DNA from: Pandoraea aquatica
GTDB taxonomy: Bacteria; Pseudomonadota; Gammaproteobacteria; Burkholderiales; Burkholderiaceae
Reading direction: 5' to 3'
NCBI RefSeq assembly: GCF_902459565.1
Contig: NZ_CABPSN010000002.1
Span: 310,001-374,000 of the forward strand
Length of the DNA: 64,000 bases
Every line of letters begins with the position of its first letter. Position 1 is the stretch's first letter. The position numbers and the translations under genes were made by a program. Under the pieces are notes generated by a model. That model was not told the origin of the DNA. It was given only the letters and a program-made list of their open reading frames with translations, and did not search any database. Below, in pieces: positions 56,313 to 64,000 of the stretch.

Positions 56313-57013
56313 CACACCGCCACCATGTGCCGCACGCCGTCGGCTTCCATGTCCTTGCCCAGCCCGCTTGCGACGATGGCACCACGGCTCATCACGCGAT
56401 AGTGGTCGGCGAGTTCGAGCGCGAAGTCGTAGTACTGCTCGACCAGCAACACCGTCATGCCACGCTCGTCCACCAGGCGTCGCAGCGTGCGTCCGATGTC
56501 CTTGATGATCGATGGCTGAATGCCTTCCGTCGGCTCATCCAGAATCAGCAGTTGCGGGTCGCTCATGAGCGCACGTCCGATGGCCAGTTGTTGTTGCTGT
56601 CCGCCGGACAGATCGCCGCCGCGCCGCTGTTTCATGTCGCGCAGCACGGGGAATAGTTCGTAGATGTCGTCCGGCACACCGCGCTTCGCTTCACGCGACG
56701 GGCGGCTCGCCGCACCGATCAGCAGGTTCTCTTCGACGGTGAGGCGCGGGAAGATCTCGCGACCCTGTGGCACGTACGCCATGCCGCTCGACACGCGTGC
56801 ATACGAGGGGGCCGATGTCAGTGTCTTGCCGCGCCATGCGATGCTGCCCGACTTCACCGGCACCACGCCCATGAGGCATTTGAGCAGCGTCGTCTTGCCC
56901 ACGCCGTTGCGTCCGAGCAGCACGGTGAGTTGCGCGTCGGGCACCGTGAACTCCACGTTGCGCAGGATGTGACTGCCGCTGTAGAACTGATTGAGTGCGT
57001 GAATTTCCAGCAT
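56312..57013 (-). CDS. urtE: Urea ABC transporter ATPase UrtE
   Basis: 233 residues. Walker A GRNGVGKTT, MAYVPQGREIFPRLTVEENLLIGA, signature LSGGQQQQLAIGRAL, Walker B LLILDEPTEGIQPSIIKDIG; the EPTEGIQPSI stretch is characteristic of UrtE. Confidence 0.94.
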   Translation of the reverse strand: MLEIHALNQFYSGSHILRNVEFTVPDAQLTVLLGRNGVGKTTLLKCLMGVVPVKSGSIAWRGKTLTSAPSYARVSSGMAYVPQGREIFPRLTVEENLLIGAASRPSREAKRGVPDDIYELFPVLRDMKQRRGGDLSGGQQQQLAIGRALMSDPQLLILDEPTEGIQPSIIKDIGRTLRRLVDERGMTVLLVEQYYDFALELADHYRVMSRGAIVASGLGKDMEADGVRHMVAV

Positions 57014-57015
57014 GG

Positions 57016-57882
57016 TCAGCGTCCCAGATACGATTCGATCACGCGTTCGTCGCGTTGCACGGCGTCGAGCGTGCCTTCGGCGAGTACCCGGCCTTCGGCC
57101 ATCACCGTCACGAGACCTGCCTCCCCTGCGAGCGCGGCGACGAACGCCATGTCGTGCTCGACCACCATCATCGAGCAATGGCCGCGCAGACGGTTGAGCA
57201 ACTCGGCCAGTTGCGCGGTCTCTTCGTCGGTCATGCCTGCGGCGGGCTCATCCAGCAACAGCAGTTGCGGCTGCTGCATCAGCAACATGCCGATCTCCAG
57301 CCGCTGCTTCTGGCCGTGCGACAGCTGACCCGCACGCACATGCGCCTGATGTTCCAGATGCGTGAGCGCCAGCACCTCCTCGACGCGGCGTTTGATGGTC
57401 GGCGTCAGCACAGCCCACAGCGCGCGGAACCAGCGCTTGTCCCCCGCACACGCGAGTTCGAGATTCTCCCAGACGCTGTGATGCTCGAACACGGTTGGCT
57501 TCTGGAACTTGCGCCCGACACCCGCCTGCGCGATGGCGGGTTCGTCCAGTCGGGTGAGGTCGAGTGTCTGACCGAGGAAGGCGCGTCCCGAGTCGGGGCG
57601 AGTCTTGCCGGTGATGACGTCCATCATCGTCGTTTTGCCCGCGCCGTTGGGGCCGATGATGCAGCGCAGCTCGTCGGTCTTGATCGACAGCGACAGATCG
57701 TTCAGCGCACGAAAGCCGTCGAACGAAACGCAGATGTTCTCCAGATACAGGATGAGGCCGTGCGACGTGTCGATCTCGCCGGGTACCACGAGGTGGGACA
57801 TGCCCGTCGCTTCGCCACTGACCGAGACGGAGGCCTCCGGCGCATCGGCCTGCTGCCAGCTGATGTCGTAATCGGGTCTCAT
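57016..57882 (-). CDS. urtD: Urea ABC transporter ATPase UrtD
   Basis: 288 residues. Walker A GPNGAGKTT, GVGRKFQKPTVFEHHSVWENLELA (UrtD-specific), signature LSHGQKQRLEIGMLL, Walker B LLLLDEPAAGMTDEET. An N-terminal extension of about 40 residues precedes the ATPase core. The start overlaps the urtC stop (ATGA). Confidence 0.94.
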   Translation of the reverse strand: MRPDYDISWQQADAPEASVSVSGEATGMSHLVVPGEIDTSHGLILYLENICVSFDGFRALNDLSLSIKTDELRCIIGPNGAGKTTMMDVITGKTRPDSGRAFLGQTLDLTRLDEPAIAQAGVGRKFQKPTVFEHHSVWENLELACAGDKRWFRALWAVLTPTIKRRVEEVLALTHLEHQAHVRAGQLSHGQKQRLEIGMLLMQQPQLLLLDEPAAGMTDEETAQLAELLNRLRGHCSMMVVEHDMAFVAALAGEAGLVTVMAEGRVLAEGTLDAVQRDERVIESYLGR

Positions 57883-59081
57883 GCGCGGTCTCCGGAAACG
57901 GGATGGGGCACATCGCCTTCGGCTGCGACGGGGGCGTGGCGAGCGCGCTGACGGGTGAGTTGCGTGACCAGACCCATCACGCCCTGCGGCAGCAGCAGCG
58001 GCACCAGCACGAACATCGCGCCGAGGAAGAACAGCCAGTATTCGGCGAAGTAGGCGGTGAAGAAGCTCTTCGCGCCGTTGACGATGAACGCACCGGCAAT
58101 CGCACCGATGAGGGAGCCACGTCCGCCGATGGCGACCCAGATCGCCATTTCGATGGAGTTGACCGGGGCCATCTCGCTCGGGTTGATGATGCCGACCTGC
58201 GGCACATAGAGCGCACCGGCGATGCCGCACAGCATGGCCGACAGCGTCCACACGAACAGCTTGTAGCTGAGCGGACGATAGCCGAGGAACATGGCGCGGG
58301 ACTCGCCGTCGCGAATGGCGGTGACGACGCGTCCGAACTTCGAGACCACCAATGCGCGGCACAACAGAAACGCGCCGACCAGCACGGCGAACGTCACCAG
58401 AAACAGCACCGTGCGTGTGTTCGCCGAAGTGATCGAGTAGCCCAGAATGCGCTTGAAGTCGGTGAAGCCGTTGTTGCCGCCGAAGCCGGTCTCGTTGCGA
58501 TAGAACAGCAGCATGGCAGCGAACGTGAGCGCCTGCGTGATGATCGACAGATAGACGCCTTTCACGCGCGAGCGGAACGCCAGATACCCGAAGAGCCACG
58601 CCACTACGCCCGGCAGCGCCACGACGAGGAACATCGCCCACGCGAAATGCTCGGTGCCGGTCCAGTACCACGGCAGTTCCTTCCAGTCGAGGAACACCAT
58701 GAAGTCGGGCAGGTCGCTGTGATACACGCCGTCGCGTCCGATGCCGCGCATGAGATACATCCCCATCGCATAGCCGCCGAGCGCAAAGAACAGGCCGTGA
58801 CCGAGGCTCAGAATGCCGCAGTACCCCCACACGAGATCGAGCGCCAGCGCGGCAATCGCGTAGCACATGATCTTGCCCGCGAGCGTCATGGCGTATGCCG
58901 ACAGATGCAACGGATGTGTGGCTGGCAACACCAGCGCACACACCGGCACGATCACCATCACCGCCAGCACGAAGGCCAGCAGGACCGGTGCGACGTGTTT
59001 CGGCAGCAGGCGTGCACGCGCGGGCACGTCCAGTGGTGTCGTCGGGGCGACGCCTTCGGGAAGAAAGTTAGACGTCTGCAT
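57879..59081 (-). CDS. urtC: Urea ABC transporter permease UrtC
   Basis: 400 residues. LDLVWGYCGILSLGHGLFFALGGYAMGMYLMRGIGRDGVYHSDLPDFMVFLDWKELPWYW is a UrtC hallmark; FNETGFGGNNG-type RNETGFGGNNGFTDFKRILG follows. It abuts urtB without a gap. Confidence 0.95.
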   Translation of the reverse strand: MQTSNFLPEGVAPTTPLDVPARARLLPKHVAPVLLAFVLAVMVIVPVCALVLPATHPLHLSAYAMTLAGKIMCYAIAALALDLVWGYCGILSLGHGLFFALGGYAMGMYLMRGIGRDGVYHSDLPDFMVFLDWKELPWYWTGTEHFAWAMFLVVALPGVVAWLFGYLAFRSRVKGVYLSIITQALTFAAMLLFYRNETGFGGNNGFTDFKRILGYSITSANTRTVLFLVTFAVLVGAFLLCRALVVSKFGRVVTAIRDGESRAMFLGYRPLSYKLFVWTLSAMLCGIAGALYVPQVGIINPSEMAPVNSIEMAIWVAIGGRGSLIGAIAGAFIVNGAKSFFTAYFAEYWLFFLGAMFVLVPLLLPQGVMGLVTQLTRQRARHAPVAAEGDVPHPVSGDRA

Positions 59082-60704
59082 TCAGGCCTCCGCACTGCGC
59101 CCTTTGAGCGCAAACATGCCCTGCGGGCGTTTCTGGATGAACAGCACGATCAGGATCAGCACGGCGATCTTCGCGAGCACCGCACCCCACACGGGTTCGA
59201 GCAGCTTGTTGGCGATGCCCAGACCGAATGCGCCGACGATCGTCCCCGCGAGTTGTCCCACGCCGCCCAGCACCACGGCCATGAACGAGTCGATGATGTA
59301 GCTCTGACCGAGGTCCGGGCCGACGTTGCCGATCTGCGAGAGCGCGCAGCCGCCGAGACCGGCGATGCCCGCGCCGAAAGCGAAGGCGTAGCTGTCGACG
59401 CGCCCCGTCTTCACGCCGACGCACGCGGCCATCGAGCGGTTCTGCGTCACGGCGCGAATGAACAGGCCGAGGCGCGTGAGATTGAGCACCGACCACGTGA
59501 GCGCCACCACCACCAGCGCGAACACCAGAATCACGATGCGGTTGTACGGCAGCATCAGATTCGGCAGCACGGCGACGCCGCCGCTCATCCACGACGGATT
59601 GACGACTTCGACGTTCTGCGCGCCGAACAGCGTGCGCACCCCCTGAATCAGCAACAGGCTGATACCGAACGTGGTCAGCAGCGTCTCCAGCGGGCGTCCG
59701 TACAAATGCTTGATGACGGTGCGCTCCAGCACGAACCCGAGCGCGGCGGCCACGACGAACGCGGCGGGCACGGCGGCGACGAGATAGAAGTCGAACGCGC
59801 CCGGCAGGAAGCGCTGGAACAGCGTCTGCACGACGTAGGTGGCATACGCGCCGACCATCAGAAACTCGCCGTGCGCCATGTTGATGACGCCGATCAGGCC
59901 ATACGTAATTGCCAACCCCAGGGCTGCGAGCAGCAGCACGCTGCCGAGCGACAGACCGGCGAACACCGTGCCGAAGAACTCGCTGCGGCGTTGTGCGGCG
60001 GCCAGTTGCGTGAGCGCGATGTCGGCAGCGCTGCGCACGGTGGCGTCGGGCTCGGCGTAAGTGCCGTCCGCTTGTTTGGCGACGATGGGCAGCAGCAGAT
60101 CGCGCATCTGCGGATCGCCTGCGGCAGCAATCAGGTCGATGGCTTCCCGACGTTTCTTCGGATCGGTGTCGTGCAGCGCCGACTGCGCCCAGAGCTGATC
60201 GAGACGTTTGCGCAACGCCGGATCGGTTTCCTTCTGACGCGCCTGCTCGATCAGCGTCTTGAACGCGGGCGACGGGTTCTGCAACATCGTGTCGATGGCT
60301 TGTGCGCGCGCGTCGCGATCGGTCGACAGCAGCGCACCGGCGGCGGCGGCCGTCGCAACCTTGGCGCGCAGCACGTTGTTCAGCGTGAGCGATCCGGCGT
60401 CGTCGGCTTTGACCGGCGCGCCCGTGATCGGATCGACGTACTTGTCGTCCTTCTGAATCGCGAGGCGCTCGCCCACCGTCACGGCCGAGTCGTCGGCCAG
60501 TGCCTTGAGGAGCGCGGCCGCCTGCGGCGAACCGTCGGCGGCAAGGTGATCGATGGCTTGTGCCTTGGCGTCGAAGTCGTCGCCTGCGAGGGCGGTGAGG
60601 TCGGCGTCGGTGACGGCAGCACGCACGGGTTGGGAGATTGTCAGCGCAGCGCCCAGCGAAAGCAGGACAAGGGCGGCAGCGGTCCAGCGTCTTATCGTTA
60701 TCAT
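59082..60704 (-). CDS. urtB: Urea ABC transporter permease UrtB
   Basis: 540 residues. A signal peptide and a long periplasmic helical domain (to about residue 250) precede the LivH-like channel (GLAITYGLIGVINMAHGEFLMVGAYATYVVQ). This domain is normal for UrtB. The ATG at 60704 has AGAGG six bases upstream; an ATG at 60719 lacks one. Confidence 0.94.
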   Translation of the reverse strand: MITIRRWTAAALVLLSLGAALTISQPVRAAVTDADLTALAGDDFDAKAQAIDHLAADGSPQAAALLKALADDSAVTVGERLAIQKDDKYVDPITGAPVKADDAGSLTLNNVLRAKVATAAAAGALLSTDRDARAQAIDTMLQNPSPAFKTLIEQARQKETDPALRKRLDQLWAQSALHDTDPKKRREAIDLIAAAGDPQMRDLLLPIVAKQADGTYAEPDATVRSAADIALTQLAAAQRRSEFFGTVFAGLSLGSVLLLAALGLAITYGLIGVINMAHGEFLMVGAYATYVVQTLFQRFLPGAFDFYLVAAVPAAFVVAAALGFVLERTVIKHLYGRPLETLLTTFGISLLLIQGVRTLFGAQNVEVVNPSWMSGGVAVLPNLMLPYNRIVILVFALVVVALTWSVLNLTRLGLFIRAVTQNRSMAACVGVKTGRVDSYAFAFGAGIAGLGGCALSQIGNVGPDLGQSYIIDSFMAVVLGGVGQLAGTIVGAFGLGIANKLLEPVWGAVLAKIAVLILIVLFIQKRPQGMFALKGRSAEA

Positions 60705-60718
60705 GCGAAACCTCTGCA

Positions 60719-60750
60719 TGCGCCGGAGGGCGGAGTGCGGCTCCGGCGCA
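60719..60750 (-). terminator. Intercistronic hairpin between urtA and urtB
   Basis: Perfect 10-bp stem TGCGCCGGAG / CTCCGGCGCA (60719-60728 with 60741-60750), no T-run. Like the dppA-dppB hairpin, it probably favours binding-protein mRNA. Confidence 0.6.
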
Positions 60751-60766
60751 AGGAATGGAAGGAAGA

Positions 60767-62023
60767 TCAGACCTTGTCGGGCTTGCCTTCGTTACCCGCA
60801 ATGAACGGGCTCCACGGTTGAGCGCGTACCGGTGCCTTCGTCTTCCACACCACGTTGAACTGACCGTCCGGGCGGATTTCGCCGATCATCACCGGCTTGT
60901 GCAGGTGGTGGTTGCCATCCATGACCATGTCGAAGCCGTCCGGTGATTTGTACGTCTGGCCGATCATGGCGGTGCGCACCTTGTCGACGTCGACGCTGCC
61001 TGCCTTCTCGACGGCCTGCTTCCACATGTGCATGCCCACGAAGGTGGCTTCCATCGGATCGTTCGTCACGCGCTTGTCGCCGCCGGGCAGGCCCTTGGCC
61101 TTCACATAGGCGAACCATTCCTTCTTGAACGCTTCGTTGGTCGGGTTCTTGACCGACATGAAGTAGTTCCACGCGGCCAGATGCCCCACGAGCGGCTTGG
61201 TGTCGATGCCGCGCAGTTCCTCTTCGCCAACGGAGAACGCCACGACCGGCACGTCCGTCGCCTTCAGGCCCTGATTGCCGAGTTCCTTGTAGAACGGCAC
61301 GTTCGAATCGCCGTTGATCGTGGAGATGACGGTGGTCTTGCCGCCCTGCGCGAACTGTTTGATGTTGGCGACGATGGTCTGATAGTCGCTGTGGCCGAAC
61401 GGCGTGTAGACCTCCTGGATGTCCTTGTCGGCAACACCTTTCGAGTGCAGGAAGGCACGCAGGATCTTGTTGGTCGTGCGCGGGTAGACGTAGTCGGTGC
61501 CGAGCAGGAAGAAGCGCTTGGCGCTGCCGCCTTCCTTGCTCATCACGTACTCCACGGCGGGGATCGCCTGCTGATTCGGCGCAGCACCCGTATAGAAGAC
61601 GTTCTTCGACATCTCTTCACCTTCGTACTGCACCGGGTAGTAGAGCAGCCCGTTGAGTTCTTCGAAGACGGGCAGCACCGACTTGCGCGACACCGACGTC
61701 CAGCAGCCGAATACGGCGGCGACTTTGTCCTTGGTGAGCAACTGGCGGGCTTTCTCGGCGAAGAGCGGCCAGTTCGAGGCGGGGTCGACGACCACGGCTT
61801 CGAGCGGTCGGCCCATCACGCCGCCTTTGGCGTTGATGTCGGCAATGGTCATGAGCGCGACGTCCTTGAGCGACGTCTCCGAGATGGCCATCGTGCCCGA
61901 GAGCGAATGCAGGATACCGACCTTGATGGGCTGCTTGCTCTGCGCGAACAAGTTGGGCGCCATGCCGGTGAGCGATGCGGCGCCCGAGAGGGCCGCCATC
62001 TGGAGTAGCGTGCGTCGTTTCAT
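60767..62023 (-). CDS. urtA: Urea ABC transporter substrate-binding protein UrtA
   Basis: 418 residues. The N-terminus MKRRTLLQMAALSGAAS has the twin-Arg look of a Tat signal. Marks: IKVGILHSLSGTMAISETSLKDVALMTIADINAKGGVMGR, VFGCWTSVSRKSVLPVFEELNGLLYYPVQYEGEEMSKN and TDYVYPRTTNKI, specific to UrtA rather than amino-acid binders. First gene of urtABCDE-ureD, preceded by a sigma-54 promoter. Confidence 0.96.
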   Translation of the reverse strand: MKRRTLLQMAALSGAASLTGMAPNLFAQSKQPIKVGILHSLSGTMAISETSLKDVALMTIADINAKGGVMGRPLEAVVVDPASNWPLFAEKARQLLTKDKVAAVFGCWTSVSRKSVLPVFEELNGLLYYPVQYEGEEMSKNVFYTGAAPNQQAIPAVEYVMSKEGGSAKRFFLLGTDYVYPRTTNKILRAFLHSKGVADKDIQEVYTPFGHSDYQTIVANIKQFAQGGKTTVISTINGDSNVPFYKELGNQGLKATDVPVVAFSVGEEELRGIDTKPLVGHLAAWNYFMSVKNPTNEAFKKEWFAYVKAKGLPGGDKRVTNDPMEATFVGMHMWKQAVEKAGSVDVDKVRTAMIGQTYKSPDGFDMVMDGNHHLHKPVMIGEIRPDGQFNVVWKTKAPVRAQPWSPFIAGNEGKPDKV

Positions 62024-62041
62024 GGTACGTCTTCCCCTTTC

Positions 62042-62059
62042 CTGGTTAGACCGGTCGAT
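62042..62059 (-). promoter_or_regulatory. 18-bp element shared with the amino-acid ABC/urease leader
   Basis: Minus strand ATCGACCGGTCTAACCAG, 17 of 18 identical to 55195-55212. It lies 19 bp before the urtA start codon and just after the predicted sigma-54 start site. Confidence 0.65.
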
Positions 62060-62078
62060 CCGGTATCGGGGAATTAAC

Positions 62079-62093
62079 GCAAGGGTCGTGCCA
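62079..62093 (-). promoter_or_regulatory. Sigma-54 promoter of the urt operon
   Basis: Minus strand TGGCAC-GACCC-TTGC is a perfect match to the sigma-54 consensus TGGCAC-N5-TTGC. The start site would be near 62067, about 44 nt before the urtA start codon. Confidence 0.88.
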
Positions 62094-62200
62094 GCGTCCC
62101 GTCACTATGTGCCATCACGCGCCGATGGCGTGGCGACGGGGGCGGTGGGGGAAGATTTTCAGGAGGTCCGCCGTGCGCGCGAGACACGGTGGTGCGACGG

Positions 62201-62232
62201 CGCGCCGTATTGGTGCGCACCGACTTGGCGCG
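62201..62232 (-). promoter_or_regulatory. NtrC-like boxes upstream of urtA
   Basis: CGCGCCGTATTGGTGCG (62201-62217) matches 13 of 17 positions of TGCACYAWWWTGGTGCA, and the overlapping CGCACCGACTTGGCGCG (62216-62232) matches 12. They are about 135 to 165 bp upstream of the predicted start site. Confidence 0.45.
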
Positions 62233-62260
62233 TCGACGTGTCCGTTCGTGCGCGAGGGCG

Positions 62261-62473
62261 TCAGGCTTTGCGCGGCGATTCTACTGGCGGTGTGCCGTCA
62301 TGAAAAAGGGATGTCAGAAGCGAACGAAGCTCTGCCGAATCGGCATGCTTGTGGACCGTGACCGCATGCTGCACGGCGGCCTCCAGCAATTCGCTTTCGG
62401 AGTCTGCGCTAAGCGCGACCGAACAGTTCATTTCGCTGGGGAATTCCCGGCAATCGATGAATTTGCGAGCCAT
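62261..62473 (-). CDS. DUF1059 small protein
   Basis: 70 residues from MARKFIDCREFPSEMNCSVALSADSESELLEAAVQHAVTVHKHADSAELR. The DCREFPSE...C motif and size match the DUF1059 family, of unknown function. GGAGAG lies just before the ATG at 62473; the 13 residues of a longer frame are not family-like. It stands alone, upstream of and on the same strand as the urt operon; its stop at 62261 leaves about 240 bp before urtA. Confidence 0.75.
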   Translation of the reverse strand: MARKFIDCREFPSEMNCSVALSADSESELLEAAVQHAVTVHKHADSAELRSLLTSLFHDGTPPVESPRKA

Positions 62474-62782
62474 GATGCTCTCCTCGCACAAACAGACTGA
62501 TGACGCATGCATGAACCACCGCGAGCGAAGAGCGCCACGCGAAGTGGTTCAAAAAGTATAGGCCGCAGCGGATGAGACGACGGTAACGAGACCGGTTTCC
62601 CCGGGGGGGGGGGGCGGTCACGCGCCATGCACGCACCGAAGATCGACGTGAGGAAGTACCCCGCCGGAGGGCATGTGACACGCCGTTCTGGCATTTTTTG
62701 ATGCATGATTGGCATTCGTGCCAAATGGGCTGGCGGCAAGATGGCGGCGACTGAAGACTACTCACTCACTCGACATCACACC
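62474..62782. other. Divergent intergenic region with poly-G tract and dyad
   Basis: 309 bp with no gene. It holds a run of 12 G at 62603-62614 and the dyad TTGGCATTCGTGCCAA at 62709-62724, 59 bp before the MFS gene. The dyad could be an operator or a short hairpin. Confidence 0.6.
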
Positions 62783-64000
62783 ATGACCGATTCCGCTGCC
62801 GGGCGCACCGCGCCACCTTCCGAGCCTGCCGAGCACCAGCGCCGTCGACTGGGCCGACGTTATGCCGCCGTACTCGCCGCCTGTCAGGCGCTCTACACGG
62901 CGGCGTTGTCCGTCGACCTGACGCTGACGGGTCTCGTCGGCTACATGCTCGCGTCCGACAAGGGCTATGCGACGCTGCCGTTCTCGCTCATTACCGTTGC
63001 TTCGGCGATTACGACGATCTTCGCTTCGATGCTGATTCAACGCTTCGGCCAGCGGCTCGGCTTCGCGCTGGGCGCACTGTTCGGCACCGTGGGCGGGCTG
63101 GTGTCGGTGATGGCGATCTACGAGAAGCACTTCGCGATGTTCTGCGCGGGCACGGCGTGCGTGGGTGTGTTTCAGGCGTTTGCGCGTTACTACCGGCTGG
63201 CGGCGGCGGACGTCGTGCCCGTCGAAGACAAGCCGCGCGCTATCTCCGTCGTGCTGACGGGCGGCGTGCTGGCCGCTGTGATCGGACCGGCGCTCGCAGC
63301 AGGCAGCAAGGACTGGCTCGCGCCGGTGACGTTCGCGGGTTCGTATCTCGTCGTGACGATCCTCTCGGGCATCTCGTTGTTGCTACTCGTTGGCTTCCTG
63401 CGTGACTTGCCGGTGCATGCAGCAGGTGGGGCGGCGGGCGGTGTGGCGGAATTGCCTGCGCGTCCGCTGGGCGAGATCATGCGCCAGCCGATTTACGTGG
63501 CGGCGCTTGCCAACAATCTGATCGGCTTCATGGTGATGATGTTCGTGATGACGGCGACGCCGATTGCAGCCGTCGCGTGCGGCCACAGCATCGACGACGG
63601 TGCGCACATCATCGAATGGCATCTGGTCGGCATGTATGCGCCGTCGTTCTTCTCCGGTCATCTCGTGAAGCGTTGGGGTGTGGTGCCGGTGCTGCTGCTC
63701 GGTATTGGCATGTCGGCGCTGTGCGGTGTGCTGGCGCTGATGTCGACGAGCCTCGCATACTTCTATGCGGCGCTGGCGTTTCTCGGCGTCGGCTGGAACT
63801 TCATGTTCGTGGGCGGCACGACGTTGCTCACGATGTCGTACCGTCCGGCTGAGCGCGCACGTGCGCAGGCCGCCAACGAATTCATTACCTTTGCAGGCAC
63901 CGCACTGGCGAGTCTGTTCGCGGGGCAATTGCTGGCGCGTTTCGGCTGGGCGACGATCAATCAGGCGACGTTCCCGTTGTTGACGATCGCGGCGCTGGCG
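62783..64000 (+). CDS. MFS transporter, 3' end missing
   Basis: At least 406 residues; the frame is open to the window edge. About 11 hydrophobic segments are visible. LASMLIQRFGQRLGFALGA-type loop (SMLIQRFGQRLGFALGALFG) lies after the second helix, FQAFARYYRLAAADVVP in the middle and LGVGWNFMFVGGTTLLTMSYRPAERARAQAANEF near the end, a pattern of uncharacterised proteobacterial MFS proteins. The Pro/Arg-rich N-tail is cytoplasmic. Substrate unknown. Confidence 0.8.
   Translation, partial: MTDSAAGRTAPPSEPAEHQRRRLGRRYAAVLAACQALYTAALSVDLTLTGLVGYMLASDKGYATLPFSLITVASAITTIFASMLIQRFGQRLGFALGALFGTVGGLVSVMAIYEKHFAMFCAGTACVGVFQAFARYYRLAAADVVPVEDKPRAISVVLTGGVLAAVIGPALAAGSKDWLAPVTFAGSYLVVTILSGISLLLLVGFLRDLPVHAAGGAAGGVAELPARPLGEIMRQPIYVAALANNLIGFMVMMFVMTATPIAAVACGHSIDDGAHIIEWHLVGMYAPSFFSGHLVKRWGVVPVLLLGIGMSALCGVLALMSTSLAYFYAALAFLGVGWNFMFVGGTTLLTMSYRPAERARAQAANEFITFAGTALASLFAGQLLARFGWATINQATFPLLTIAALA

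Noticed and set aside
57903-60821. A plus-strand open frame of 972 codons opposite urtB and urtC
   Set aside because: It has a composition rich in Arg, His, Gln and Glu and lies exactly antisense to well-supported urt genes; high GC content makes such frames common.

Overview
The window is GC-rich, densely coded DNA of a betaproteobacterium. The gene content (SlmA, MetX/MetW, an SAH riboswitch before ahcY, OmpC-type porin, urease with a urea ABC transporter, vanillate demethylase) fits Burkholderiaceae. A Pandoraea- or Burkholderia-like host is my best guess, but the genus cannot be proven from this sequence alone. It is ordinary chromosomal sequence: no insertion sequences, prophage, CRISPR array, rRNA or tRNA were seen. 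Both ends cut through genes.

Layout. 1-2.9 kb: end of a PCu(A)C copper chaperone gene, a small Cys-rich protein, argB and a PP-loop ATPase. 2.9-24.6 kb: a large aromatic-catabolism island. It holds an arylglyoxylate (benzoylformate-type) decarboxylase, an aromatic aldehyde dehydrogenase and an MHS transporter with a LysR regulator. Next come vanAB and a GntR regulator, with paired GGGATCCC operators. These are followed by a two-subunit class III ring-cleavage dioxygenase, a double-HTH LysR protein, a five-gene HAAT-type ABC importer, galB-galC-galD homologues, an alpha/beta hydrolase, a SnoaL-like protein and a porin. Together they could take an O-methylated aromatic aldehyde or acid to pyruvate and oxaloacetate. 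The lack of LigC and LigI homologues points to gallate, 3-O-methylgallate or syringate rather than protocatechuate.

24.9-47.6 kb: housekeeping and mixed genes. These are a DHA2 efflux pump, a pyrimidine nucleotidase, slmA, metX-metW, ampG, higBA, exonuclease III and a LysR/LrgAB set with strong dyads between them. Then come an SAH riboswitch with ahcY, a small membrane protein, tlyA, metF, dppABCDF, a GumN-like protein and a second toxin-antitoxin pair.

47.6-62.1 kb: a nitrogen island on the minus strand. Operon 1 is urtABCDE-ureD. Operon 2 is two amino-acid ABC permeases plus an ATPase (no binding protein), then ureA-ureJ-ureB-ureC-ureE-ureF-ureG. Each operon has a sigma-54 promoter match, NtrC-like boxes about 120-190 bp upstream of it, and a nearly identical 18-bp element between the promoter and the first start codon. 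This shared architecture is the strongest regulatory observation in the window. 62.2-64 kb: a DUF1059 gene, a poly-G tract and a truncated MFS gene.
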